Assembly: GCA_015680685.1 (NCBI GenBank)
Contig: MNCI01013751.1
Span: 289,985-315,798, forward strand
Reading direction: 5' to 3'
Origin: Gnetum montanum
Lineage: Eukaryota > Streptophyta > Gnetopsida > Gnetales > Gnetaceae
Length of the DNA stretch: 25,814 nucleotides
Shown one piece after another: positions 1-9,733 of this stretch (its first letter is position 1; every line of letters starts with the position of its first letter). Both the position numbers and the translations under genes were made by a program. The notes under the pieces were generated by a model. That model ran no database searches and was not told the DNA's origin. It was given only the letters and a program-made list of their open reading frames with translations.

Positions 1-128
1 ATTTAGCATAGGTGGCCATCTCCCCCATGACTAAATTGGAAGGAGGAGATCCGAAATAGTGAGCAGGGTTGTCCATCAAAAGAGGTAGCATGTGTACTGG
101 CTGTCCTAAGCTCTTACAATGGTTTGGT
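1..128 (-). other. Element 1 pol tail / 3' region with purine-rich tract
   Basis: Downstream of the integrase C-terminus, the minus strand has a G/A-rich tract at about 18-30 (reverse complement of ATCTCCCCCATGA). The same block recurs in element 2 at 15489-15502, and a shorter version of it abuts the element 2 LTR at 13276-13289. In element 1 it may be part of the end of pol or a polypurine tract; the window ends before an LTR is reached. Similarity with element 2 still continues at position 1. Confidence 0.5.
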
Positions 129-1250
129 TTATTGCACGTTGACCAAGAGTTTCTTATTTGAGCTCTCAGGTTTGTATATTTTCATGGCCCCTGAAGGAAA
201 AGCTACATAAATAATATAAGGTCCTTCCCATAGTGTTTGAAATTTAGTACGTTGTGGCACATGTGTCGGATTCCAGTAGAAAACCTTATCTATTGGCTGA
301 TATTTAACTTTCCTAATTCTTAGGTCATGGCGTTGTTTATTGAAGGCCTTGTGTAATTCGTTAGATGAAAGCGTAGCTAATCGATTTTCATCTAGCAGGT
401 TAAGGGTTACTAACCATTTTTTTTGTGCTAGATCAAGGTCAAGGTTGAGGTCACATGTCATGGATAGTGTATGGAGCTTAGTTTGAATGGGAAGCATTGG
501 TAATTTACCATACACTAACTCATAAGAAGAGTAGCCTGTAGGGAGTTTCCATGTGGAGTGGTATGCCCAAAGAGCATCGTTCAGTTTAGTGCTCCAATCT
601 TGCCTAAAGTTGCTAATGGTTCTTATCAATATCTTTGTAATCTCCCTATTAGTAACTTCTACTTGACCGTTCACTTAGGGGTGGTATGGTGTAGTCAATT
701 TATGCCCAACCATTAAGCATTGCATTAATTTCTGAAAAGTTGCACCTGTGAAGTGTGTGTCATTATCTGAAATAAGTGCACGCGGCATACCAAACCTATT
801 TATGATTTGTTGTTGAACAAATTATGCAGCTGTAGATGATGTACAATCTTTAACAGTAGTTTCTTCAGCCCATTTTGTTAGGTAATCAACAACAATAGTA
901 ATATAATCTTTTCCATTGGACATTGGTGTAATCAGCCCCATAAAATCAATTCCCCAAATGTTGAAGGGTTCTAACAATTGAATCCATTGTTGCGGACCCT
1001 CCATTCTAACAGTCATTCCTCCATCACATTGATAGCCCTCACAAGATTGGACAAAATGATGGGCATCCCGAAATAATGTAGGCCAATAATATCCTGTAAG
1101 TAGGATCTTGACGGTTGTTCATCTCCTAGCGTAATGACCCCCACAAGGACCCTCATGAGCATATTGGAGCACTCATAGTTGATCTATATCGAGAACACAC
1201 CTTCGAACCAAGCCATCGGGACACACTTTGTAAAGTTGCCAATTGATCTT
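129..1250 (-). pseudogene. Element 1 integrase (broken)
   Basis: Retroviral-type integrase, which joins element cDNA to chromosomal DNA. N to C on the minus strand: a zinc-binding region (about 1030-1180) with a GGHYARR motif and the WPTLFRDAHHF block; the core with WGIDFMG (first Asp, about 940), ISDND (second Asp, about 765) and NGQVE (catalytic Glu at 657-659); and a C-terminal domain with the WEGPYII motif near 210. The DDE residues are all visible. The second Cys of the zinc finger reads Tyr. A stop just before NGQVE (a TAA where the family has Gln) and frame changes break the gene; the longest open stretches are 129-674 and 822-1016. Assignment is firm; function is lost. Confidence 0.88.
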
Positions 1251-1985
1251 CATAAAGTACTTGGCTCAGTGAAGAAACTATTGTTTCTTCTCAAGGTTTA
1301 ACTCTTGTGGTGTTTGTCAAGTGAGAAGATAGATAAGAATGCTACTATACTAGTTTGTCTCCGTGGGTGACTGATTATTCACTACACTAGCAAAGAGGAA
1401 TTCATTAGGGAATTGATCAGAAATTGGATACTCATCCTCTTTGTTGTCCCATCACAATCGAGATAAATGATCAACAACTACATTCTTGGTGCCCTTGTAA
1501 TCTATCATCATTAAATCAAACTCTTGTAAGATTACAAGCCATCATATGATATGAGGACTTACCATTATTCATGAGGAACTAAATTGCACTATGATTTGTA
1601 TGTATATATACTTTATATCCCAATACATAGTGTCTAAACTTTTCTAGTGCAAACACTATAGCCATTAATTCTTTCTCTGTGGTAGTGTAGTTAAGTTGTG
1701 CACTAGAGATACTTCTACTTGCATAGTGGATGTAATAAGGAAACTTCTAGTCATCTAACTATGTAAGTATGGCTTCTAAAGCATAGTTGGACATGTCATT
1801 CATAATATGGAATGGTTTGGACCAATCAAGAGCTTGTAGAATGGGTGTTTCTAATAGCTTCTATTTCAAAGTTTGGAAAGCTAATTCACATTCCTTGGTC
1901 CACTCGAAAGGTACATCCTTTTTCATTAATTTTACCAATGGTCCTTTGAAAAGTTCTCAATAAATCTCCTATAGTAGCTAATATG
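1251..1985 (-). pseudogene. Element 1 RNase H and RNase H-integrase linker (broken)
   Basis: The minus strand shows decayed RNase H followed by the usual linker. Recognisable pieces are a run about whether the body is hidden by stops near 1560-1900, then a block around 1440-1550 reading as EFDLMMIDYKG followed by KNVVVDHLSRL, which matches the end of the gypsy RNase H domain (family form ends with VADxLSR). RNase H removes the RNA strand of the RNA-DNA hybrid during reverse transcription. Many stops interrupt it. Boundaries are approximate, and the first catalytic Asp is not clearly preserved to my eye. Confidence 0.7.
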
Positions 1986-2740
1986 TCCAAGGAATGATCG
2001 AATATCTTTGACAGTTTTCGGTTGATGGGTAATTCCTTGGATAATTTTGATTTTCTTGGGGTCTACCTCTATCCCTATGTGTGAGATTTTGTGTCCTAGT
2101 ACTATGCCTTCTTAGACCATCAAATGACTTTTTTGCTAGTTGAGCCTCAAATTGGTTTCTACACATCTTTTTAACACTTGCTCCAACCAGTCCAAGGCTT
2201 GATGAAAGTTTTCTCCATAAGTGGAGAAATCATCCATAAATACCTCTACACCATTCCCTATCTACTGTTGGAATATGCTTAGAACTAGTCATTGAAATGT
2301 TGCAAGGGACTTGTACAAGCCAAACGACATCTGTTTGTATGTGAATGTTCCCCAAGGATTGGTGAATGTAGTCTTGGCTTGGTCTTCTGAGGCTATTTGT
2401 ATTTGGTTATATCTACTATATCCATCCAAAAAACTATAATAGCAATGCCTTATGATGGTGTCTAAGACTTGGTCAACAAATGGCAATGGAAAGTTATCTT
2501 TGAATGTTTCCATATTTAGTAGCCTAAAATCTATGCACACCCTCTATTTGCCTTCCTTTTTAGGTACAATAACTAAGGGGCTAATCCATTCACTATTAGC
2601 AATGGGGTATATGAACCCAGCCTTGAGAAGCTGCTCAATTTATTTCTTAACTACTTACTTCAACTTAGGGTTCAATTGCCTCTGTGGTTGTTTTTGAGGC
2701 TTCATAGAGGGATCAGTGTAAATTCTATGTTGGCATATCA
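1986..2740 (-). pseudogene. Element 1 reverse transcriptase (broken)
   Basis: RNA-directed DNA polymerase. N to C: ISPLVIVPKKEGK near 2560-2590, CIDFRLLN from 2537, FPLPF, FLDGYSRYNQI with the first catalytic Asp at 2424-2426, the TTFTNPWGTF block, SFGL, then VFMDDFSTYG with the paired catalytic Asp at 2229-2237 (the family usually has Y or F before MDD), and the thumb/connection block RSFLGHISYYRRFIENF near 1960-2010. All three Asp codons survive. A TAG at 2544-2546 replaces a conserved Trp after EGK, and a TGA replaces Arg after ATFQ near 2286; both fit C-to-T decay. The motifs match Athila/Tat RTs. Confidence 0.9.
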
Positions 2741-3060
2741 TAGGATCTATTTCAATTAATTCAAGATATGACCAAGCGAAAGCTTCTAACTATTTATTTA
2801 TTACCTTTAGCAATTCTTCTTTTGGTTGAGAAGAAAGCTTAGCATTGATAATGACTAGTTTTTCATTTTTAAGGAACGTGTATTCCATATCGATGGGCAA
2901 TGGTTTCAGCTTGAGGGGATCGTGCTTAAATTTCTTAGGTATTTCCAACTTCCCCCAATTGATATTTTTAAGGTTAAGACTTGGAATTTGGAATTGGACT
3001 TGCTCTAATGTGTCTATGCTATCGATGTAAGCACAAGCCAAACCCTTAGTTGGTTCCATG
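2741..3060 (-). pseudogene. Element 1 protease-RT linker
   Basis: An 89-codon open stretch (2790-3059) carries KLKPLPIDMEYTFLKNEKL and an IINAKLSS block, the conserved linker just ahead of RT in Athila/Tat polyproteins, where the family reads LKPLPxxLxYAFL. Downstream the frame leads to FAWSY and a TDPSMKP-like block before RT. Element 2 has the same block at 18171-18539. It is part of the pol polyprotein, not a separate gene. Confidence 0.8.
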
Positions 3061-3330
3061 CATATGAGTGAACTACTTTCTAGATCAACTGTCAGCCACT
3101 GGGTGTCTTCCTATCATGTGGCTACTACATACATGCATCTTTGTATGTTAATCACTTGTGCACACTGATTGNGGTTGGCCAACTCTAGATAGATGTTGCT
3201 CTTTTTCAATGTAGGAAGGTTGTAGGCCTTATACATTTCTTGAGAAATCAAGTTGACATTGGAACCTAAATCCCAAAGAGCCTTGCATGGCACATTTCCA
3301 ACAATCTGTAAGTATATTAGATGGCTCCCA
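3061..3330 (-). pseudogene. Element 1 aspartic protease, internally deleted
   Basis: Retropepsin-type protease that cuts the Gag-Pol polyprotein. The active-site block reads ALWDLGSNVNLIS (about 3245-3285), the plant form in which D-L-G replaces the DTG of retroviruses. After KSNIYLELA the sequence jumps directly to a region that in element 2 lies about 320 bp further on, so the C-terminal half with the GRxxL block is missing. The jump falls at the only ambiguous base of the window (N at 3172). Either the copy carries a real deletion or the assembly is faulty here. Confidence 0.8.
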
Positions 3331-5950
3331 GAATTAGAGAATTTCCTGGGAAGGTGGCTAGCTTTGATCTAATCGATAACAACATGTGTTAGCATGGCCA
3401 TATGTGTTAAGTGTGGTGATTGGGTTGAGTGGGGCTTCGAAGTTTTGATTGATACTAAGGCATCTAAGGAATCAGCTGCTTGTGATTGTAAGGGCTTGGT
3501 TGGACTATTGGTTCTAAAGAAAGGTATTTTCTTCATGTGGTTGTTGGAACCAACAGTAGGTTGAGAGTTAATAGCCCTTGTGGCATTACGTTACTGTGGC
3601 TGGGAAGGGATTTCACCTTGCATCGCAGAAGCAGGTGGTAGTGGAGCTATTGGTGAAAGAGATGTAGTCAAATGAGAAGGATGATATGCTTGTAGAATAT
3701 TACCTCTATAAGAGGGAGTTCCATAATACTCATGGGCTTGGTAGTGAGGTTGAGGAGTGACGTGACTAGTAGAGTCACGTGGGGAGATTGGCTGCTGCAC
3801 ATAATATCCATATTGGTCAGGTTGCCGATAAGGATACTATTACCTTGGTGGTGGCATTCCCCATGATTGTGGGTGTTGCCACTATTGATATTGCTCAATC
3901 GGTTGTGGTGGAGTTCCACTAGGATAATATATTAAGGGTTGGTGGAACTACCTTGGGTTACCTTGAGGATAAGGTAACCTTCATGGTGTTTTCCTTTTGT
4001 TTAATCATGGGTTGAGTGCATACACCCCAGACTTCTACAGATGTGATATTATAGGGTAACATCCCTTAGGATGGTCATATTGAAATATCTCACATCCACT
4101 ATCATTGACTATTTCTAAATCCACAACCTCTTCAATGATGGCAACTTTGCCCTTACCCTTGCTACGTGCATGTTCAACCTCTTTCTTCTTTCTTTTCTCA
4201 CTACCTTGCTCTCTAAACTCCTCTACTATTTTAAGAATAGTTTGAAATCTATTGTCTAGGGAATCCCACATTTGGTCTACCTTTTCCAAAACTTCTGATG
4301 TCATCTTTTGGATAGGTAAAGTTTTCCTATTCACCATCTCTTCGAGTGGTGACTCTTCTTCATCCTTACAAAATCTTACTCCCCTCTTCTGAAGGGAAGG
4401 ATCTCAGTTATACTCTTCTACACTTTCTCTTTTCTATAGATCACCTTCTTCCTTAGCAACTTGCTCCAATAGTCTTTGAATTTGATGGGACCTAAGCTCG
4501 GATAGTCTCCCTTTGGCATAAGTCCCAAGGATTCTTCTTGTTTCATGCATAATCCCATCCACGAGATGGTGTAGTTGATCCCTTTGCGAATAACCATGGC
4601 TAGGACAACAATGTAATACTGCATAGTATTAACCCATGGTAGCATCCAAGGGTTCATTTCCTCCTTGTTTCCAACCTTGGATTTTCTTTCGCAAGTTAGA
4701 CACTTGGGAGTATGTTTGGTACTTGTCATTATATAGTTCTAACATACTACTCCACCTACGCATGGATTCTAGTTCTAAAGACAAGTACTAGCTTTTTGCT
4801 TCTTTAACTAATATCAGTGGCAACAACTTAAGTTTTTTCCATTCATTCTCTATGTTCTGTAAGGCACACGCATCATGGAATGCTTGTAAATGATTCTGAG
4901 GATCAGTGTTGTATCCTCCTTCAAATCGTGGGATGTTTTTTATATCTAATCTCTTGATCCTACTATCTTTCTGATGCCTTTTTGGAATTCTAATAGCCTT
5001 AGTTATGTCCAACATACTTGGAGTAGCGAGGATTGATTCATCGTGATTGTCTCATCCATAGCATCTATGATGCCTATGTTGTTCCCTACTCTCACTTCTT
5101 CTATGTTGTGACTCTCTAGAGTGTCCTCATCCCCTTTCCTGGCTATTTTGTCTATGACTTCCACTTTTCCTACCTTTATCCCTATGGTCTTTTTCTTTAT
5201 AACCACATCTAGATATTGAAGGAGAGGGTGAAGGAGATGATGAAGGTAAAGAAGAAGAAGAATCGTCACCATGACGGTGTCTGCTACCTTCTCTTCTACG
5301 GTCTCGGCCCTGATCGTGATTGCGATCAGAATGTCCACCTTTATCATGAGTTCATGTCCCTTTTTCGAATCCTTTGTGCCCATGGGTATCAGAACCTAGG
5401 TTATGAATAGTGGGATGAAGGTCTTGATACACAACCCCTTGGCAAAAGTCAAGGGAAGGAACATCGTCATGTGGGCAACTACCTGAGGTAGGTTCACCTC
5501 CCTCATTTTCACTTAAGACATGTGGGGCATCCTGGGACCACTTACCCTTCAAAGACTTATGATGTCTCTCCTATTACAAGTCCCTTTGACATTGTGCCTC
5601 TGTGGAATGGTATTCTCTCAAGTCATGGTCTTGCACAACGTATTCTGCATGTAAGTGTGACATGCCAATTCATGTGAGAGCACGAAGAAGCATGCTTGGG
5701 ACTAAACGATCAGGAGGTAACACTATGTTACCTTCTAAGTCTCGCCAATGCAATTGTTTGTCTTGATGGAGGATAAAGGTGAAGTTTGGTATATACTCAT
5801 TAGGATGAATATATACCACTCAAACTTGTTGAGGGACTGGTAGATCAATGTCATGTGTATTACGTCACAGACTATTTTCTAGTTCAGACCTAGGCGGTAA
5901 GGCACTTTCATACGAAGAAGGAGATGTACTTGTCTATTCAATGTGTAATT
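3331..5950 (-). pseudogene. Element 1 Gag (broken)
   Basis: Structural protein of the virus-like particle. N to C on the minus strand: a conserved N-terminal block (about 5690-5860, containing YIPNFTFILHQDK); a low-complexity Ser/Pro and Arg/Asp-rich segment (5100-5300); a capsid-like region from MLDITKAIRIPKRHQ (5015) through about 4400, including PRFEGGYNTDPQNHLQAF; a charged Lys-rich segment (4150-4250); a degenerate zinc knuckle (4059-4094); and a Pro/Gln/Tyr-rich C-terminal region (3560-3960) leading to protease. There are many stops. The start codon used in element 2 aligns with ACA here (about 5914), so initiation also seems lost. The capsid assignment rests on position and on the FEGG-type motif; the N-terminal block I do not recognise. 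Confidence 0.8.
4059..4094 (-). other. Degenerate Gag zinc knuckle, element 1
   Basis: The residues CEIFQYDHPKGC fit a CX2CX3HX3C knuckle in which the second Cys has become Phe. Element 2 at 19871-19906 has the same block with that Cys intact but the first Cys changed to Tyr. Athila-type Gags carry a Cys-Cys-His-Cys knuckle that binds RNA. Neither copy here could hold zinc normally. Confidence 0.6.
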
Positions 5951-6047
5951 TATTCTTGTTTATTATTTTCTCAACCAATCCTAAGGTTTTGTTCCAATAA
6001 TGTGAATGATTTCCTATGTTCTAGTTAGCGCACAAACAACTAAGTTT

Positions 6048-6062
6048 GTGGTAATGGCACCA
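6048..6062 (-). other. Primer-binding site of element 1
   Basis: On the minus strand TGGTGCCATTACCAC lies one base past the LTR end. It resembles the TGGCGCCGTTGCCGG primer-binding site typical of Athila/Tat elements (usually assigned to tRNA-Asp), with most differences being C-to-T or G-to-A changes. It would prime minus-strand DNA synthesis. Confidence 0.7.
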
Positions 6063-6642
6063 ATGATGAGCGGCAAGGTACCCCTATGCTCAAATATACG
6101 AATACAAGCATTTCATGCATGATTCGATTGAATTCCAAGGACTAAGTACTTATGCACCCTTGTGGGAAAAAATGAGTTGGTTGATCGTTGTCTTCCCAAG
6201 CTTACCTATATGTCATGATTGAATGGTTAAGTGAGCTTGAGGTATATGATTTTTATAGCTTTTATGTTTTCATGTCCTTCACTAGTAGGGAAGGAGAGAG
6301 GTAACTAAGTGACTAATTTAACTTAACTACTCATTAACTAAGTTCTAACTAATCTTAACACTAGCATCCATTCCCACTTGCCATACACATCCTGAACCAG
6401 TGCAACACTGCTGGGATTACCAAATGCTAATTGTTACTGGATTACCAAGCATTACACGCATGCTCGAAGTGGTCGTGCTTGCGTAATTTAACAATTTTCT
6501 TAATTGAACAAAATTAATTATTATGCTAATAACATAAATGTAAAGTTCATAAAATAAAATAAATGCATAAGAAAAATAAAATAAAATAAATGTGTGAGAA
6601 AACAAATCTCAAGTGTTGCAAGGATGAATCAAAGAGCTCGTC

Positions 6643-6648
6643 TTTATT
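6643..6648 (-). terminator. AATAAA polyadenylation signal in element 1 LTR
   Basis: AATAAA on the minus strand. The corresponding region of the LTR at 12425-13275 also has AATAAA (12971-12976), and the plus-strand LTR has it at 25503-25508. The conserved position supports an R-region poly(A) signal. Confidence 0.55.
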
Positions 6649-6814
6649 GCCAACACAATGGTGTGCTCAGGTACATCCATGCTTGAATAAAGATCTATCC
6701 ACACTTAGACCTCCTGCTATGGGCACTTGGAAAATATTCTAACTTTCAAATAGACTACAAGAGTTTCGCTACTTGACTGCTAAAAGACTTCCTCCCAATT
6801 GTGTGCCTGGGCAC

Positions 6815-6823
6815 TATATTTAT
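6815..6823 (-). promoter_or_regulatory. TATA-like box of element 1 LTR
   Basis: ATAAATATA on the minus strand, just downstream of the U3 minisatellite and about 50-90 bp ahead of the block shared by all LTRs here. The element 2 LTR has TATAAATA in the matching place (13156-13163). Confidence 0.6.
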
Positions 6824-6837
6824 CGACTTGGGAGAAA

Positions 6838-7000
6838 CTACTCTAATAATTAGAGTAACCACTCTAATAATTAGAATAACTACTAAAGTAACCACTAGAG
6901 TAACCACTCTAATAATTAGAATAACTGCTAGAGTAACAGCTAGAGTAACCACTCCAATAATTAGAATAGCTGCTAGAGTAACCGCTAGAGTAACCGCTCT
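6838..7000. repeat. U3 minisatellite: palindromic TCTAATAATTAGA plus CTAGAGTAAC repeats
   Basis: The 13-bp palindrome TCTAATAATTAGA occurs at 6842-6854, 6863-6875 and 6908-6920, with a one-base variant at 6953-6965. Between them are roughly 10-bp repeats of the type CTAGAGTAAC. The array fills the U3 between the TATA-like box and the LTR end. The open frames across it (6755-7018 minus, 6801-7013 plus) are repeat translations, not genes. Confidence 0.85.
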
Positions 7001-7005
7001 CATCA

Positions 7006-7659
7006 TAGTGTAGCACAATGTTCTTTAGAGGTTACCACAAGATCATACAATAATAAGTTAGTTTCTTTAGAATGAACAATGGTGGTCATTTGTCATAAGA
7101 TCTTATTGTTCATAGTCTAAGATTCTTACAAAGCAAGTGCTACCATTACAGGTTGTATAGAATTAGAAAAAGGTAAGAGGCTACTTGAGGAAGTAGGCTC
7201 CTGTTGTTGCTAAAAGAAAACCTTCTTTGTTATCTTAGAAGGTTGCTTTGATGCATTAGTAGCCTTCTCCTTTTGCTTAGCTAAATGTGACTTATTGGTT
7301 TGTTTACTATGGATGAGGATTTTCACATGAGATGAAGGGAAAAGAGATGTTTGCCTATAGTGGATGCAAGAGTATTCTAAGGTTCAATATGAGATGGAGT
7401 AGAATGAGAAGTGAATGGATGTGTAGATTGAGTAGGAGTGGTATGATCAGAGTTTGTAGCATGAATGCAATAAGAAGATTAAGAGGAACACTATGATTTG
7501 CATGGTGTGGTGGTATAGTTAGACTAGTAAATCTCATAAGGCTTCTAATGTTGTAGTGATAACTGCCTAGGTTGCTTGTAATTAGACCAATGGATAACAT
7601 AAGGCTCTTTGGATGGAGACTTACAAGCTTTGTATTCAAGCTTAAAAGCTAAAATTGTA
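7006..7659 (-). other. Element 3 region downstream of the gag zinc knuckle
   Basis: The minus strand continues from gag with readable fragments such as ILAFKLEYKACKSPSKEPYVIHWSNYK (quoted here only in part as KSPSKEPYVIH, about 7580-7615), but stops are dense. In Tat elements this is the spacer between Gag and protease. I see no protease motif before the junction with the element 1 LTR at 7005/7006. The 94-codon frame at 7355-7639 lies in a different phase and is probably spurious. Confidence 0.4.
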
Positions 7660-9733
7660 TCTCTAGCTTCTAAGGGATTCTAAAATACTTCAATTTTCTA
7701 GTTGTTCATATGCATAGTGGATGAATCACTCTCCACCACTATCTTATCCTTATCAATGAAATCCTAAATGTCATCATTCAACTTCTTGTAGTTATCTATA
7801 TCATGTCTAATAATCTCATGATAGTAATAGTACTTCAAATAGTCATACCACTTAGACATCTAAAAATTACCTTTTTGTCTTTAAGAATGATCTATAGTTA
7901 TTAGCTAAATGAGATGGTAGCATGCTCTTACTTAATCAAATACCTATTTCTTATTAAGATGGCTATCCTTAAAAAGATTGTTCAAAAGTAGAGGATACCT
8001 CATAGGTATCTTGGTGTATTGGTTCCTACTCCTTTAAGACCTACATGATTGAGTGATAGAGGAAGCCATTGAGGGAACATAATTTTGTTCCTTAGGGAAA
8101 GAAGAAACACTTGCAGAAGTTGGTGTTCCTTTCTCTTATTTAGTACTCTTGTTAACCTTATTATAGACTGACATGAATTCCTAGTCATTGCATTGAATAG
8201 TTTCTTCTTCAATGCATCTCATGGTTAAAAAAGTATCATTCAGAAAGTGAGACTTAGGATAAGCCATCCATTTCTAAATGTATTCAATCACTCTTACTTT
8301 AAAGATGTATTGCAAATAACATTTCTCAAAGTGATATGAAAGTTTTTTTGATGATGCTATCCATCAAGAAATGAATTTGTTAATGGGCTCATTTGGAGCT
8401 TGTTTGATGCCAACAAAAGACATCATGTTCATACTTTGATGCACATTGAACTTGAAATGTTTAATGAAGGCTACAAGCAGTTACTCCAAAGCAATAATAT
8501 ATCCATGTGCTAGGGACCTATATCATTCCAAAGCTCTTCTAGAAAGAGAATTTTAGAAACATCTTAGTACAATATGTGGGTAAGGAGCCAAAATCATGCA
8601 TTCATTCTTGATTGTAACGACATGATTCATGGGATCTCTTGTTTCACAATTGTGCTTAGTAAAATTTGGCAACAAAACTTCCTTAGGAAAGATGAATAAA
8701 GAAATTCTAGAGCTGATTAGATCACTTAAGACCTTGTCTAATGAAATAGGAAAATTTTCTTAAAAGTTGAGAAACTTTGTTGTTTTGAGAATGGAGCATC
8801 ATTTCATTGAGTAATGCAAGTAGCTATGGATCTACTCTAGAGGAATTGATCGTAGGTGGAACCATAGTAGTTGGTGCATAGGTTAAGGGAGGACACACAT
8901 AGGAAATGGGTCCAAAGGTTGTAGGAGTGGGTATACCCATAGAGAATGGATTGGATGGAAATATAGGAAAGGAGAATATGTTAGTAGCTTGGGGGATGGT
9001 AAATGGCTGCAAAGTAGGAGTAGAAAGTAGAAAAGAATAGAATGAAGTTATGGTAAATTATGCTTAAGGAATGGGATGAGTAGTTCTAAAGGATCAAACA
9101 AAAGATTGGAAAATGGAATGTGGATTGCTCAAATTCTTAGGTAAAAATATTTAGTATGATCATATAGAAGTTGTAGAAAGGTTGAATGGTTTAGTGATGA
9201 GTGGAACAAATCTAGGTGCAATACTCTAAGCAAATAAGATGTTAATGCTATGGATGTGATAAGAGTGAGGGTTTTTTTCTTCTAAGCTTCCCAACTAGTT
9301 GCTCTTCATCTTCATCTTCATCTAGTAAATGGATATCTAACTTAGAGGGAACACTTGCTCTCCTTACTCTAAGAGTGATGTGCAAACCAAGAGGTTGATT
9401 TAGGATGCTCTTCTTCCTAGCTTCCTTAATCTATAGGTGAAAATTTTCCTACATGTTCTCTTGCTCCATGATGAATTTGGCTACCTCCTTGGCTTCCTCA
9501 TCATCTAGTTCAATTGGGTGACCTAGATTAGGAAGAAAATGTGATAGCTCATTATCACACTCATGCTCTACTATGATCATAAACATGTCACGTGTCAAGA
9601 TATAACATAGCTCCCATTTGACACAAGCTATTTTTTATTCCTTTAGGCTTAATCTAATTAAGAACCCTTGATTTCTCCTCATCTCCATTAATTTCTAGAT
9701 CTTGGAGAGACTCCAAGCAAATGATGATGCCAT
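7660..9733 (-). pseudogene. Element 3 Tat-like Gag (broken)
   Basis: The likely start is the ATG at 9731-9733 (MASSFAW). From there one frame runs to about 9280 with only a few stops, through an acidic LDDEEAKEV block and a (Asp-Glu)3 run (9304-9325). Then follow a Pro-rich part (8824-9012), a capsid region with SLSRRALE, AFIKHFKFNVH and NEPINKFIS (8340-8560), and a C-terminal block with RYPLLLNNLF (about 7985), WYDYLKYYYYHE and RHDIDNYKKLNDDI (7790-7865). The last block matches the Tat Gag pattern WYxxxxxCxYHxxxxGHxxxxCxxL with Cys residues changed. The length, about 690 codons, fits. Stops often replace Trp, Gln or Arg. Family assignment is good; it is not functional. Confidence 0.75.

Larger units (their letters stand above)
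1..7005 (-). mobile_element. Element 1: degenerate Athila/Tat-like Ty3/gypsy LTR retrotransposon, 3' end outside window
   Basis: Read on the minus strand this stretch runs 5' LTR (6064-7005), primer-binding site (6048-6062), gag, protease, RT, RNase H, integrase, and a pol tail at the left window edge. Integrase after RNase H is the gypsy order. The 3' LTR must lie left of the window. The internal region is about 6 kb here, and all reading frames are broken by stops and frameshifts, so it is a dead copy. It sits next to an unrelated Tat-like gag (7660-9733), which suggests insertion into that older element; the right flank is TAGTG (7006-7010), whose partner would be off-window. Lineage is inferred from motifs in pol and from the PBS; I ran no search. 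Confidence 0.9.
6064..7005 (-). repeat. Element 1 5' LTR (942 bp)
   Basis: The left end reads TGATGAGCGG and the right end CTCATCA, giving 7-bp terminal inverted repeats TGATGAG/CTCATCA. It abuts the primer-binding site on the left. On the minus strand it has a TATA-like box (6815-6823), a block shared with the other LTRs at 6729-6765, an AATAAA signal (6643-6648), and a conserved twin motif in U5 (6408-6451). Its U3 (6838-7000) is a minisatellite absent from the other LTRs. Similarity to the LTR at 12425-13275 is clear through R-U5, with many substitutions and small indels. Confidence 0.88.

Noticed and set aside
2452-2697. Plus-strand frames opposite RT and the linker (2452-2697, 2845-3030, 16658-16840)
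   Set aside because: Antisense shadows of recognised pol domains on the minus strand.
3668-3919. 83-codon minus-strand frame in gag
   Set aside because: It overlaps the Pro/Gln/Tyr-rich Gag C-terminus in another frame; the in-frame reading (QQPISPRDSTSHV) is the one conserved in character with element 2.
6755-7018. Open frames across the 6838-7000 array
   Set aside because: Translations of a minisatellite in an LTR U3 (VTLAVTL-like repeats), with no independent support.
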